Positions 7,536-16,746 of a stretch of 64,000 nt of DNA are shown piece by piece. A program made the position numbers and the translations under genes. Each line of letters begins with the position of its first letter. Position 1 is the first letter of the stretch. Origin of the DNA: Clostridia bacterium (GTDB lineage: Bacteria > Bacillota > Clostridia > Oscillospirales > UBA644). The stretch covers positions 1 through 64,000 of the forward strand of contig JAFRTE010000019.1 of NCBI GenBank assembly GCA_017427285.1, written 5' to 3'. The notes under the pieces are model-generated. The model was not told where the DNA came from, searched no databases, and was given only the letters and a program-made list of their open reading frames with translations.

Positions 7536-9521
7536 ATGAAGTACAGGATATTTCGATACGATCCGGGGCTTTTGCCATATAAAAACGATATCGACCTTCG
7601 TATGGAAAGCTATGCCCGAAAAAAACAGGAACTCCTATCTTCCGTTCCGTCTCTGACCGATTTTGCCAATGGTCATGAATACTTCGGCTTTCACAAAACC
7701 GAAAACGGTTGGTATTATCGCGAATGGGCGCCGGCGGCAGACGAGGTTTTTCTCACGGGAGACATGGTTTCATGGCGCTGGTTCGATTTAAAACTTGAAA
7801 AAAAAGGCGGGGGAGTGTTCGAAATATTCCTTCCGGGTACGGACTTTCTTTACGACGGCTGCCGTGTCAAAACAATAATCAGTCATAACGGTAGTTTCCT
7901 TGAACGCATTCCTTTGTATATCCGCCGAGTAATACAGGATACAAACACTTTTGCCTGGACCGGCGTTATCGAGGACAAACCGCGCTATATCTGGAAAAAC
8001 GTCCCGTTTAAACCCGATAAAAAGGGCCTTTGTATTTACGAATGCCATATCGGTATGGCTCAGGAAAAAGAAGGCATAGGCACATATTCGGAATTTCGCG
8101 AAAATATCCTTCCTCATATCCGAGATCTCGGATACAGCGCAATTCAGATAATGGCTGTAATGGAGCATCCCTATTACGGCTCGTTCGGCTATCAGGTCAC
8201 GTCGTTTTTCGCCGCGTCGTCGCGCTACGGCACGTCTGATGAGCTTAAAGAGCTTATTGATGCCGCGCACGGAATGGGTATAGCCGTTCTTCTCGACGTC
8301 GTTCACTCTCACGCCGCAAAAAACACTTCCGAAGGAATAAACGAATTTGACGGCACACCGTATCAGTTTTTCCACGAAGGACCTCGGGGCGATCATCCTG
8401 CTTGGGGGACAAAGCTTTTTAATTACGGCAAAGACGAGGTGCTGCATTTCCTGCTTTCAAATTTAAAATACTGGCTTTGCGAATTTCATTTTGACGGATT
8501 CCGTTTTGACGGCGTTACTTCCATGATATACCGAAACCACGGGCTCGGAGTAGCTTTTACCGATTACGGCAAATATTTTTCGCTGAATACCGATATCGAA
8601 GCTCTTACGTATCTTCAGCTTGCAAACGATCTCGTTAAAGAGGTAAATCCGGATGCGATCACGGTCGCGGAAGATATGTCCGGTATGCCCGGCATGTGTC
8701 TGCCCGTAAAATACGGCGGAATAGGGTTTGACTATCGTCTCGCAATGGGGCAGCCGGACCTCTGGATAAAGCTTATCAAAGAGCAGCCCGACGATAAATG
8801 GGATTTATGGACTATCTGGTCAGAGCTTACAATCCGCCGTCCGGGAGAAAAATACGTCGCATATTCCGAATCTCACGATCAGTCCCTTGTCGGAGACAAA
8901 ACACTCATTTTCCGCCTTTGCGACAGCGCAATGTATACAGATATGTCCGTTTTCAGACAAAGCAGTATAATCGACCGCGGTATGGCGCTGCTTAAAATGA
9001 TACGTTTTATCACAATGACCGCAGGCGGCGAGGGGTATCTGAATTTTATGGGCAACGAGTTCGGACATCCCGAATGGGTGGATTTCCCTCGCGAGGGTAA
9101 CGGCTGGAGCCATTTTTACTGCCGCCGTCAATGGCATCTTCTTGACGATACTACGCTCAGATACAGATTTCTCAATGAATTTGAAAAAGAAATGATCCGT
9201 TTTATAAGAAAGAAAGGTATCCTGAAAAAACCGGCAAAAGCGCTTTTTATCGACTCTCAGTGTCAGGTCCTTACCTACGAATGCGCGGGATATGTCTTTG
9301 CGATGAATTTCAGCCCGACAAATTCTTACGAAGGATACTGGCTTACCGTTCCGTCTGAAGGAAAATACAAGACGGTTATGTCTACCGACGAAGGACGTTT
9401 CGGCGGATTTGACAGGATCTCCCTTGATTATGTTTATTCAGCCGAGACGGACGCCGAAAACAATTTCAAGCTTCGCATATATCTTCCTTCGAGAACCGCT
9501 CTTTGCATGAAAAATCTTTAA
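7536..9521 (+). CDS. glgB: 1,4-alpha-glucan branching-type enzyme (GH13)
   Basis: A GH13 protein of 661 residues. An N-terminal carbohydrate-binding/E-set-like domain (HEYFGFHKTENGWYYREWAP) precedes an alpha-amylase barrel with the four conserved regions: DVVHSH, FRFDGVTSM (nucleophile Asp), VAEDMSGMP (acid/base Glu) and SESHDQS. The overall pattern (WYYREWAPAA, EFGHPEWVDFPREGNGWS) resembles the eukaryotic-type branching-enzyme subfamily rather than classical bacterial GlgB. The frame opens at 7500, but ATG 7536 has GGGAGG at 7522-7527 with 8-nt spacing. No glgA, glgC or glgP is nearby. Adenine deaminase follows after 44 nt, perhaps on the same transcript. Confidence 0.85.
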   Translation: MKYRIFRYDPGLLPYKNDIDLRMESYARKKQELLSSVPSLTDFANGHEYFGFHKTENGWYYREWAPAADEVFLTGDMVSWRWFDLKLEKKGGGVFEIFLPGTDFLYDGCRVKTIISHNGSFLERIPLYIRRVIQDTNTFAWTGVIEDKPRYIWKNVPFKPDKKGLCIYECHIGMAQEKEGIGTYSEFRENILPHIRDLGYSAIQIMAVMEHPYYGSFGYQVTSFFAASSRYGTSDELKELIDAAHGMGIAVLLDVVHSHAAKNTSEGINEFDGTPYQFFHEGPRGDHPAWGTKLFNYGKDEVLHFLLSNLKYWLCEFHFDGFRFDGVTSMIYRNHGLGVAFTDYGKYFSLNTDIEALTYLQLANDLVKEVNPDAITVAEDMSGMPGMCLPVKYGGIGFDYRLAMGQPDLWIKLIKEQPDDKWDLWTIWSELTIRRPGEKYVAYSESHDQSLVGDKTLIFRLCDSAMYTDMSVFRQSSIIDRGMALLKMIRFITMTAGGEGYLNFMGNEFGHPEWVDFPREGNGWSHFYCRRQWHLLDDTTLRYRFLNEFEKEMIRFIRKKGILKKPAKALFIDSQCQVLTYECAGYVFAMNFSPTNSYEGYWLTVPSEGKYKTVMSTDEGRFGGFDRISLDYVYSAETDAENNFKLRIYLPSRTALCMKNL

Positions 9522-9565
9522 ACGTACCGTTTCTTATCTACATTATTTATAATAGGGAGCATAAA

Positions 9566-11260
9566 ATGAAAACAATTCTAAAAAACGCCTTCGTTGTAAA
9601 CGTGTTTACGGAAGAGATCGAAAAACAGGATGTTCTTATCGAAAACGGGATCATCCTCGGAGTAGGGGACTACTCGGACGTTACGGCGGACAGCACTGCG
9701 GATTTGACCGGTAAATATATATGCCCCGGTTTTATCGACGGACATATCCATATCGAAAGCACAATGCTCATTCCCTATGAGTTTGCGAAAGCATGCGCCC
9801 CTCACGGCACTACTGCGGTTATTGCCGATCCCCACGAAATAGCAAACGTATGCGGCAAAGACGGCATTCGCTATATGCTTCAGGCGAGCGAAGGTCTTCC
9901 TCTTACCGTTTATATCATGCTTCCGTCGTGTGTTCCTTCCACCTCGTTTGACGAATCGGGGGCTTCCCTTACCGCCGAAGATCTCGAAGAGTTTTATTCT
10001 CATCCGCGCGTTCTCGGTCTTGCCGAGGTTATGGATTATCCCGGTGTTATCTCCGAAAACGAGGGACTGATCAAAAAAATCAATTCCGCAAAAGCTCACG
10101 GCGCCGTAATAAACGGACACGCTCCGCTCCTTACCGGGCACAGTCTCGATAAATATATTTCTGCGGGGATTTACGACGATCACGAGTGTTCGTCGGTCGA
10201 AGAGGCGTGCGAGCGTATCAGAAAAGGACAGTTTATTATGATAAGGCAGGGGACCGCAGCCAAAAATCTCGTCGATCTCCTTCCTCTTTTCAAAAAACCG
10301 TGGTCAGACCGCTGTATGCTCGTTTCGGACGACAAACATCCCGCGGATCTTATTGAAAGAGGACATATCGACGACGCCGTGAGGATTGCTGTCAAAAGAG
10401 GCGCATCACCGCTTGCGGCGATAAAAATGGCTTCTTTCAATGCGGCGCAGCATTTCGGGCTTAAAAACGTCGGCGCGATCGCTCCCGGTTACGCTGCGGA
10501 TCTGATAGTTCTCAACAGTCTTGAAGCCGTTGAGATATGCGACGTATATAAAAACGGAAAGAAGGTTTCTTCAAACGGCTCGGTCGTTCCTTTTGAAAAA
10601 CCCGTTGTCGATAATGCTCTTGAAAGCAGAGTTCACCGTACTTTCAGTCTCGATATGATGAAAGGATCCGATTTTATTATAAACTGCGGCGAAAAACGCA
10701 AATGCAATATTATCAGAGCCTTCCGCAGACAGATAATTACCGAAAAGGAAACTGCTGTAATCGATTTTTCCGTAAATAACGGCATTGATATCGAAAACGA
10801 CTTATTAAAAATAGCCGTTATCGAACGTCATAAGCATACCGGACATATGGGCGTCGCATTTATTCGCGGTATAGGCCTTAAATGCGGAGCTATCGCGTCG
10901 TCCGTGGCGCACGATTCGCATAACCTGATCGTCGTCGGCACAAACGAGGCGGATATGGCGTTTGCCGCAAATACCGTAATTGAGGCGGGCGGAGGGCTTG
11001 CCGCCGTAAATAACGGAGCGGTCGTCAGCAAAATGGCTCTTCCCGTTGCAGGTATTATGAGCGAGGAGGACGCCCGCGTATGTGCCGAACAAAACGCCGA
11101 AATTAAAAATGCTGCGCTTTTGCTCGGCTGTCCCGAAAGGTCCGAACCGTTTATGAGAATGTCGTTTATCAGTCTTCCCGTAATTCCTCATATAAAACTT
11201 ACTACTTTCGGACTTTTTGACGGAGATTCTTTTTCTCTTATGCCTCTTTTTGCGGACTGA
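9566..11260 (+). CDS. ade: Adenine deaminase
   Basis: Hydrolyses adenine to hypoxanthine and ammonia for purine salvage. At 564 residues it matches the bacterial Ade family of the amidohydrolase superfamily. Metal-site motifs are GHIHIESTM, ADPHEIANV, NGHAP and DDHECSS, with VSDDKHP in the barrel and the family-specific C-terminal domain (TGHMGVAFIRGIGLKCGAIASSVAHDSHN). The frame can begin at 9503 inside the upstream gene, but ATG 9566 has AGGGAG at suitable spacing. A short hairpin with a T-run (11280-11303) follows. Confidence 0.96.
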   Translation: MKTILKNAFVVNVFTEEIEKQDVLIENGIILGVGDYSDVTADSTADLTGKYICPGFIDGHIHIESTMLIPYEFAKACAPHGTTAVIADPHEIANVCGKDGIRYMLQASEGLPLTVYIMLPSCVPSTSFDESGASLTAEDLEEFYSHPRVLGLAEVMDYPGVISENEGLIKKINSAKAHGAVINGHAPLLTGHSLDKYISAGIYDDHECSSVEEACERIRKGQFIMIRQGTAAKNLVDLLPLFKKPWSDRCMLVSDDKHPADLIERGHIDDAVRIAVKRGASPLAAIKMASFNAAQHFGLKNVGAIAPGYAADLIVLNSLEAVEICDVYKNGKKVSSNGSVVPFEKPVVDNALESRVHRTFSLDMMKGSDFIINCGEKRKCNIIRAFRRQIITEKETAVIDFSVNNGIDIENDLLKIAVIERHKHTGHMGVAFIRGIGLKCGAIASSVAHDSHNLIVVGTNEADMAFAANTVIEAGGGLAAVNNGAVVSKMALPVAGIMSEEDARVCAEQNAEIKNAALLLGCPERSEPFMRMSFISLPVIPHIKLTTFGLFDGDSFSLMPLFAD

Positions 11261-11279
11261 AAACCGATAAAGACATAAT

Positions 11280-11303
11280 CTTCCTTTTTTGCGGAAGCTT
11301 TTT
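11280..11303 (+). terminator. Weak hairpin terminator after adenine deaminase
   Basis: A 5-bp CTTCC/GGAAG stem with an 8-nt loop is followed by CTTTTT. It is the only termination-like structure before the opp promoter. Confidence 0.5.
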
Positions 11304-11451
11304 GCCGATAATGTATTATTTTGGTATTACGGAATGCATAATAATCAGTTCGGAGATATTTGTTTTTTCAGACAGAGTTCCGATAGCAGCTGTAATAATG
11401 CGATTTTTAATAATTTCCCCGCGGAAAAATAAAAAATTTTCAAATAAAGTA

Positions 11452-11480
11452 TTGACAATTCCGTAGAATTATTGTATAAT
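11452..11480 (+). promoter_or_regulatory. Strong sigma-A promoter of the opp operon
   Basis: A full consensus TTGACA (11452-11457), 17-bp spacer, TATAAT (11475-11480). The leader begins with a TAAGCG/CGCTTA hairpin (11498-11516), which may stabilise the 5' end, then GGAGG before oppA. Such a perfect promoter fits the highly expressed look of oppA codon use. Confidence 0.9.
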
Positions 11481-11545
11481 AAGGCGTATAACTTAATTAA
11501 GCGAAAAATACGCTTAGTGTTAAATCTAATTTGGAGGATTGTACT

Positions 11546-14029
11546 ATGAAAAGAATGATCGCGGTCTTTCTTGCTCTCATGATGGTTTTCTCCATGTTCG
11601 CTCTTGCAGCGTGCGACACGGAAACACCCTCCGGTGAAGGAAATGAGAATACAGAGACCCAGCCCGGCAACGAAACAACCGAACCGGGTAACGAACCTGC
11701 GTCTTCCGCAGATGACGGTGTTTACGATGGCGTAGCCGGCAAAGACTACTCTGACGAAGCATCCTATACTTTCCTTGACTTCATGGGCGGAACTACAGGT
11801 CTTAACTGGAACCCCCACGCATGGGAAACATCCGATGACTCTTACGTTCTCGGTTATATTACCACAGCTCTTTACGACTTCGTTATCAACGAAGACCTCT
11901 CGGGTTACACAATTATTCCCGAAGCTGCAGCTGCTCTCCCCGTTGATGTTACGGCTGACTATGTTGGTCAGTACGGCATCAAGGAAGGCGACACCGCAAA
12001 AGCTTGGAAAATCGCTCTTAACCCGCTCGTAACCTGGTCTGACGGCACAAAGATCAACGCTGAAACATACGTTTACTCTATGAAACAGCTCCTTGATCCT
12101 CTCGCTCTCAACAGACGTGCCGACTCCTTCTATTCAGGCGATTTCGAAATCGTTAATGCAAAAGCATACTTCTACAACGGAAAAGTTTCCTACTCCCTCG
12201 CAGGCGACGCTCTTGCTGACGCCCTTGCAAACGGAAACCTTTTCCTTGATATGGATTTCTGGGGCCTTACAGGCGCTCTCGATGCTGACGGCAACGCAGC
12301 TCCCCGTTATGTCAACGTAAACGACGAAACTCTCTACCGTGACGAAGCGGTTGAAGAGGGTCAGGACGAAGACTGGGTTTCTGCTAAATATATTTATGAT
12401 ACATATCTCGCAGAAGGCGCTCCCTATAATTCCTACGCTGCAGACTATATGTATGTTTCTCAGTCCCTTCCCGCAGCTGCTTGGGACGAAGTAGGTATCA
12501 AAGCTCTTGACGAGTATACAATTCTTATTGTTACCGCCACACCTATTGCAGAGCCTGAATTCTATGTACCCTACAACCTCAGCTCCACATGGCTTGTTAA
12601 ACAGGATCTTTATGAATCCTGCCAGACATGGTATGACGCAGACGGTAATGTAGTTGAAGCAGGCGCAGACAATGCGGCTTCTATCTCCAATACCTACTGC
12701 ACAACCGTTGACAGCTCAGTTTCTTACGGTCCTTACGACCTCACTTACTATGAGCTCGACAAACAGCTCACCTTCACAAGAAACGACAACTGGTACGGTT
12801 ACAGCGACGGCAAACACGTAGGTCAGTATCAGACAGACAAGATCTCCTGCCAGATCATCTCCGAACATAAGACCGCTCTCCAGGCGTTCCTTAACGGCGA
12901 AGTAGACAGTATCGGTCTTGACTCCACAGACCTCGAGACATACGCTTCCAGCGACCGTCTCCTTTACACACCGCAGTCTTACACAACCAAGATCACATTC
13001 AACACCAATAAAGAAAAACTCGAAGCTATCGGCAACAACGCTGTAGTTCTTACAATCAAAGAATTCAGACAGGCATTCTCGCTCTCTATCGACCGTGAAA
13101 AATTCTGCGCTGAATACACTGCGGCTCACGAACCCGGCTTCGGACTTCTCAACTACATGTATTGCTACAACCCGTTCACCGGCGAACTTTACCGTGACAG
13201 CGATTACGCTAAGAAAGCCATCGTTGATCTTTACGACATCGAATACGGCGACGGCAAAGCATACGGCGATCTCGACGAAGCTTATGATTCCATCACCGGT
13301 TACGATCCCGACAAGGCAACCGAACTCATGGGCGTAGCTGCTCAGAAAGCTATCGACGACGGTCTTTGGGACGGTTCTTCCGATATCATCCTCGACTTCC
13401 GTGTATACTCTTCCGATGAAATCTACGTTAAGATGTTCAACTTCTTCAACGATTCCATCAAAGCAGTTTGCGTAGGCACACCGTTTGAAGGAAAAGTATC
13501 TCTCCAGATGACTGAAGACCCCGACTACTACAATACGATGTATTCCGGAAACGCAACCATCATCTTCTCCACTTGGGGCGGCGCTTCCATGTCTCCGTTC
13601 ACACTTCTCTATCAGTGCTACTGTGACGCTGCTGACGGCTCCGGTAACCAGATGGAAGTTGGTTTCGAAACCGATAAGGTTCTCGTTGATGTTACCGTTA
13701 ACGGCCAGACCATCAGCGCATCCCTTCAGAACTGGGCTCACTGGTGCAACGGCGATGCAGTTGACGCTATCGATTCCAAAGTCGGCAGATTTGCTGATCA
13801 TACGTATCCCGAAAGATGCGAAGTATTCGCAACTCTCGAAAACGCATACCTCGAAAGCTTTGTAACTGCTCCTATTTACTACAGAAACTCTGCATCTCTC
13901 CTTACACGTAAGGTTGAATATGCTACAAAAGATTATCTCCAGCTCGTTGAGTACGGCGGACTCAGATTCCTCACCTACAACTACAACGACGAAGAGTGGG
14001 CTTCTGTAAAGAGCGGTATATCTTATTAA
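11546..14029 (+). CDS. oppA: Oligopeptide-type ABC transporter substrate-binding lipoprotein
   Basis: A family 5 extracellular solute-binding protein. The signal peptide ends in a lipobox (FALAAC, Cys about residue 23), followed by a linker rich in Glu, Thr, Gly and Pro to about residue 60. At 827 residues it is roughly 250 longer than classical OppA; extra material is spread through the protein, for example the acidic stretch near residues 245-300. Recognisable family parts are WSDGTKINAETYVYSMKQL, SYGPYDLTYYE and FRQAFSLSIDREKFC. Codons ending in C (TTC, TAC, GAC) are favoured far more than in neighbouring genes, consistent with high expression. ATG 11546 has GGAGG at 11532-11536. Peptide specificity cannot be read from the sequence. 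Confidence 0.9.
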   Translation: MKRMIAVFLALMMVFSMFALAACDTETPSGEGNENTETQPGNETTEPGNEPASSADDGVYDGVAGKDYSDEASYTFLDFMGGTTGLNWNPHAWETSDDSYVLGYITTALYDFVINEDLSGYTIIPEAAAALPVDVTADYVGQYGIKEGDTAKAWKIALNPLVTWSDGTKINAETYVYSMKQLLDPLALNRRADSFYSGDFEIVNAKAYFYNGKVSYSLAGDALADALANGNLFLDMDFWGLTGALDADGNAAPRYVNVNDETLYRDEAVEEGQDEDWVSAKYIYDTYLAEGAPYNSYAADYMYVSQSLPAAAWDEVGIKALDEYTILIVTATPIAEPEFYVPYNLSSTWLVKQDLYESCQTWYDADGNVVEAGADNAASISNTYCTTVDSSVSYGPYDLTYYELDKQLTFTRNDNWYGYSDGKHVGQYQTDKISCQIISEHKTALQAFLNGEVDSIGLDSTDLETYASSDRLLYTPQSYTTKITFNTNKEKLEAIGNNAVVLTIKEFRQAFSLSIDREKFCAEYTAAHEPGFGLLNYMYCYNPFTGELYRDSDYAKKAIVDLYDIEYGDGKAYGDLDEAYDSITGYDPDKATELMGVAAQKAIDDGLWDGSSDIILDFRVYSSDEIYVKMFNFFNDSIKAVCVGTPFEGKVSLQMTEDPDYYNTMYSGNATIIFSTWGGASMSPFTLLYQCYCDAADGSGNQMEVGFETDKVLVDVTVNGQTISASLQNWAHWCNGDAVDAIDSKVGRFADHTYPERCEVFATLENAYLESFVTAPIYYRNSASLLTRKVEYATKDYLQLVEYGGLRFLTYNYNDEEWASVKSGISY

Positions 14030-14051
14030 TTGATTTAATCTGATATTCCTT

Positions 14052-14115
14052 GAGCCGGTCGCCGGCTCCCGAATAGATCTTCGGGCAGTGCACTTTTCGT
14101 ACCCTGCCCGAAGAT
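14052..14115 (+). terminator. Twin hairpins between oppA and oppB (partial terminator or mRNA stabiliser)
   Basis: Two hairpins stand in the 216-bp gap: GAGCCGG/CCGGCTC with a 3-nt loop (14052-14068), and a 12-bp perfect stem ATCTTCGGGCAG/CTGCCCGAAGAT with a 15-nt loop (14077-14115). The tail TTGATTATAT is a poor T-run. I saw no good promoter before oppB, so read-through is expected, with oppA mRNA in excess. Confidence 0.7.
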
Positions 14116-14245
14116 TTGATTATATCCGAAACAGTATGGACTGACGTAATATTTATCGTAAAATTACGGTATTATTAATTCTGCCCACACTGTTTTGGAT
14201 GTAATCGGATATTTAAAAGAGAAAACTGAATGGAGCTTGGGTGAA

Positions 14246-15205
14246 ATGGTAAAATATACCATAAAAAGAATTCTTTTGATGTTCTTCACATTGTTTGTTA
14301 TCATGACAATGTGCTTTGTCCTTATCAAACTCCTTCCGCTTCCTGCGGTAAAGGAAATGGGCAAAGATATAAACATCATTCTTATGAAACGTGAACAGAT
14401 GGGTTACGGCAAACCGATACCCGTCCAGTACGGTATATTCCTTAAAAACGTTTTAACGAAGTGGGACTGGGGAGTAGGGGAACAGATGTATGAGACCCTC
14501 GGAATATGGGATGTTTTGATGAAAAAACTTCCGTATACCATTATGGTAAACCTCTACTCTATACTTATAGCGATACCGATAGGTCTCGGTTTCGGTATAT
14601 ATGCTGCTTTGAAGAAAAACAAATGGCAGGATCACGTTATCTCCACCGCCGTTATGATCTTCATTTCCGTCCCGTCATATGTTTACGCCTTCCTTGTACA
14701 GTATTTTCTCTGCTTCAAGGCGGGTCTTTTCCCGATAACCATTCCATCCGGTGAAACAGCGTCGCTATTCAGCGTTAAAATGTTTGTCAGCATGATGCCC
14801 GCCGTTATTTCTCTCGGTTTCGGCGTTATAGCCAATCTTGCACGTTATACAAGAGCCGAACTTTCAGAGGTATTGACCGGCGATTACATGCTTCTTGCAC
14901 GTACCAAAGGTCTTACAAAAGCTCAGGCGACCGCACGTCACGCTATGAGAAACGCTATGGTCGTTATTTTACCAATGATAATCGGTGAATTCCTCGGAAT
15001 TATTTACGGTTCACTTATTATCGAAAAAATATTTGCTATTCCTGGCGTCGGAGACCTTTATATCAGCTCCATAAACCTTCGTGACTATAACTTCTTTATG
15101 GCTCTCACTTTCTTCTATACGTTTATCGGTCTTGCATCCGGTATTCTTATGGATATCAGCTACGGATTCATCGATCCGAGAATCAGAATGGGGGCGAAGA
15201 AATAA
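14246..15205 (+). CDS. oppB: Oligopeptide ABC transporter permease OppB
   Basis: A BPD-type inner-membrane permease of about 319 residues with six hydrophobic segments. It starts VKYTIKRILLMFFTLFVI as OppB/DppB proteins do. The conserved cytoplasmic loop that contacts the ATPase is seen as YTRAELSEVLTGDYMLLART (EAA-type motif). The frame is open from ATG 14195, but the 17 extra residues are hydrophilic and atypical, so I prefer ATG 14246; the ribosome binding site is weak for either. Unlike the other subunits of this operon it has normal family length. Its TAA overlaps the oppC ATG by one base. Confidence 0.93.
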   Translation: MVKYTIKRILLMFFTLFVIMTMCFVLIKLLPLPAVKEMGKDINIILMKREQMGYGKPIPVQYGIFLKNVLTKWDWGVGEQMYETLGIWDVLMKKLPYTIMVNLYSILIAIPIGLGFGIYAALKKNKWQDHVISTAVMIFISVPSYVYAFLVQYFLCFKAGLFPITIPSGETASLFSVKMFVSMMPAVISLGFGVIANLARYTRAELSEVLTGDYMLLARTKGLTKAQATARHAMRNAMVVILPMIIGEFLGIIYGSLIIEKIFAIPGVGDLYISSINLRDYNFFMALTFFYTFIGLASGILMDISYGFIDPRIRMGAKK

Positions 15206-16743
15206 TGCAGAATAACGAATATATGTCAATACCGAAAGAGAAATTCGAATTTGCTCCCGTCGGTGAAAAAATATACGATAAAAAGCTCGAAACGAAGCCA
15301 ATCGGCTATTTTAAAGATGCCTGGATCCGTTTCTGCAAAAACAAAAGCTCCGTTGTTGCGGCGATCATCATTTTAATCCTTGTGTTGTTCGCAATAATCG
15401 TTCCCATTTTCTCTCCGTATACGGTAGACCACCGCGACGGGTACTACAAAACCGTTCTTCCCAAGTCAGAGCTTTTCGCTCCACTCGGCATCTGGGACGG
15501 TACATTTACAAAAACAGATACGCCCGCCGGTTATCTTTACTATAAGTCGATCGGTGTCGAAAGCGGACGCAATGCCGTTATAGGCGAAGGAAAACTCGGT
15601 AAGGATACCGACGGCAACGATTATTACACGTTTAAGGTCGATTCATACAACACTGTCGGCTACGTATTTGTAAACCTCACTCAAAACGAGTATATCGCTC
15701 TTCAGCAGTATCAGGATGAAAATGAAGTTCAGATCATATACCCGATGCCTGAAAACTACAAAACAAATTACACGATCGGCAATGCGGGCGCAAACTTCTG
15801 GTATAAACTGAAAAACGATAAAGCAACTTCCACAGGCGAACCCGTTCTCGATAAAGACGGCAATTATATCCCTAATTACATAACAAGCTCAAATAAAGAC
15901 CGCGGCGACTACATAAGCAAAATGCGCTTACCCACAGATACCGGCGAAAACGGCAAATGGTTCACATACGCCGTTAAAAACCAGACAGGTTATAAAGTCC
16001 GCGTTCTTTACCGCGAATATTATATCTACAAAAACGGTCACGAACCGTCGTTCCTGTTCGGCACAAACGCTTACGGTCAGGATATTTTCACCTGTCTTGC
16101 GGCAGGTGCGAGACTGTCTTTTCTGCTAGCGGTTTTTGTCTCCGTTATCAACCTTACGATCGGCGCACTCTACGGTTCCGTAGAAGGTTATTACGGCGGC
16201 GCAGTCGATATAATTCTTGAACGTATAAGCGACATCCTCGCTTCCGTTCCGTTTATAGTCGTTGTTACGCTGTTTAAACTTCATTTGGCGGATAAGGTCG
16301 GAGCATTGCCTTCATTGCTCTTTGCGTTCGTTATGACGGGCTGGGTCGGAATGGCTTCGAGAGTCCGTTTGCAGTTCTACCGCTTCAAGGGCCATGAATA
16401 TATCCTTGCCGCAAGAACGCTCGGTGCAAAAGACGGCAGACTTATGTTCAAGCATATTTTCCCGAACTCTATCGGTACTATCATCACAGGCGCCGTTCTT
16501 ACAATTCCCGGCGTTATTTTCTCGGAATCGTCGCTTTCATATTTAGGTATTATAAATCTCGAAACGTCTTCTCTTACGTCGGTAGGTACAATGCTTGCTC
16601 AGGGACAGGGCTATTTGCAGACATTCCCGCATATCATTCTTTTCCCGGCAGTATTTATCTCGCTTCTTGAGATTTCGTTCAACTTATTCGGCAACGGATT
16701 GCGCGATGCGTTCAACCCGTCGCTGCGCGGAGTGGAGGAATAA
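15205..16743 (+). CDS. oppC: Oligopeptide ABC transporter permease OppC with large extracytoplasmic insertion
   Basis: A BPD-type permease of 512 residues, about 200 longer than usual OppC. An N-terminal cytoplasmic tail and first membrane segment (about residues 48-70, VVAAIIILILVLFAIIVPIF) lead to SPYTVDHRDGYY, and only about residue 280 does the family resume with FLFGTNAYGQDIFTCLAAGA. The intervening ~200 hydrophilic residues must lie outside the cell, rich in Tyr, Asn, Lys and Gly. The remaining five helices and the EAA loop (GHEYILAARTLGA) are ordinary. It pairs with OppB to form the channel. Confidence 0.92.
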   Translation: MQNNEYMSIPKEKFEFAPVGEKIYDKKLETKPIGYFKDAWIRFCKNKSSVVAAIIILILVLFAIIVPIFSPYTVDHRDGYYKTVLPKSELFAPLGIWDGTFTKTDTPAGYLYYKSIGVESGRNAVIGEGKLGKDTDGNDYYTFKVDSYNTVGYVFVNLTQNEYIALQQYQDENEVQIIYPMPENYKTNYTIGNAGANFWYKLKNDKATSTGEPVLDKDGNYIPNYITSSNKDRGDYISKMRLPTDTGENGKWFTYAVKNQTGYKVRVLYREYYIYKNGHEPSFLFGTNAYGQDIFTCLAAGARLSFLLAVFVSVINLTIGALYGSVEGYYGGAVDIILERISDILASVPFIVVVTLFKLHLADKVGALPSLLFAFVMTGWVGMASRVRLQFYRFKGHEYILAARTLGAKDGRLMFKHIFPNSIGTIITGAVLTIPGVIFSESSLSYLGIINLETSSLTSVGTMLAQGQGYLQTFPHIILFPAVFISLLEISFNLFGNGLRDAFNPSLRGVEE

Positions 16744-16746
16744 ATT

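Noticed and set aside
12716-13801. 361-codon open frame on the minus strand inside oppA
   Set aside because: It is antisense to a clear, motif-bearing gene; its length reflects the biased codon use of oppA. No ribosome binding site or family resemblance.
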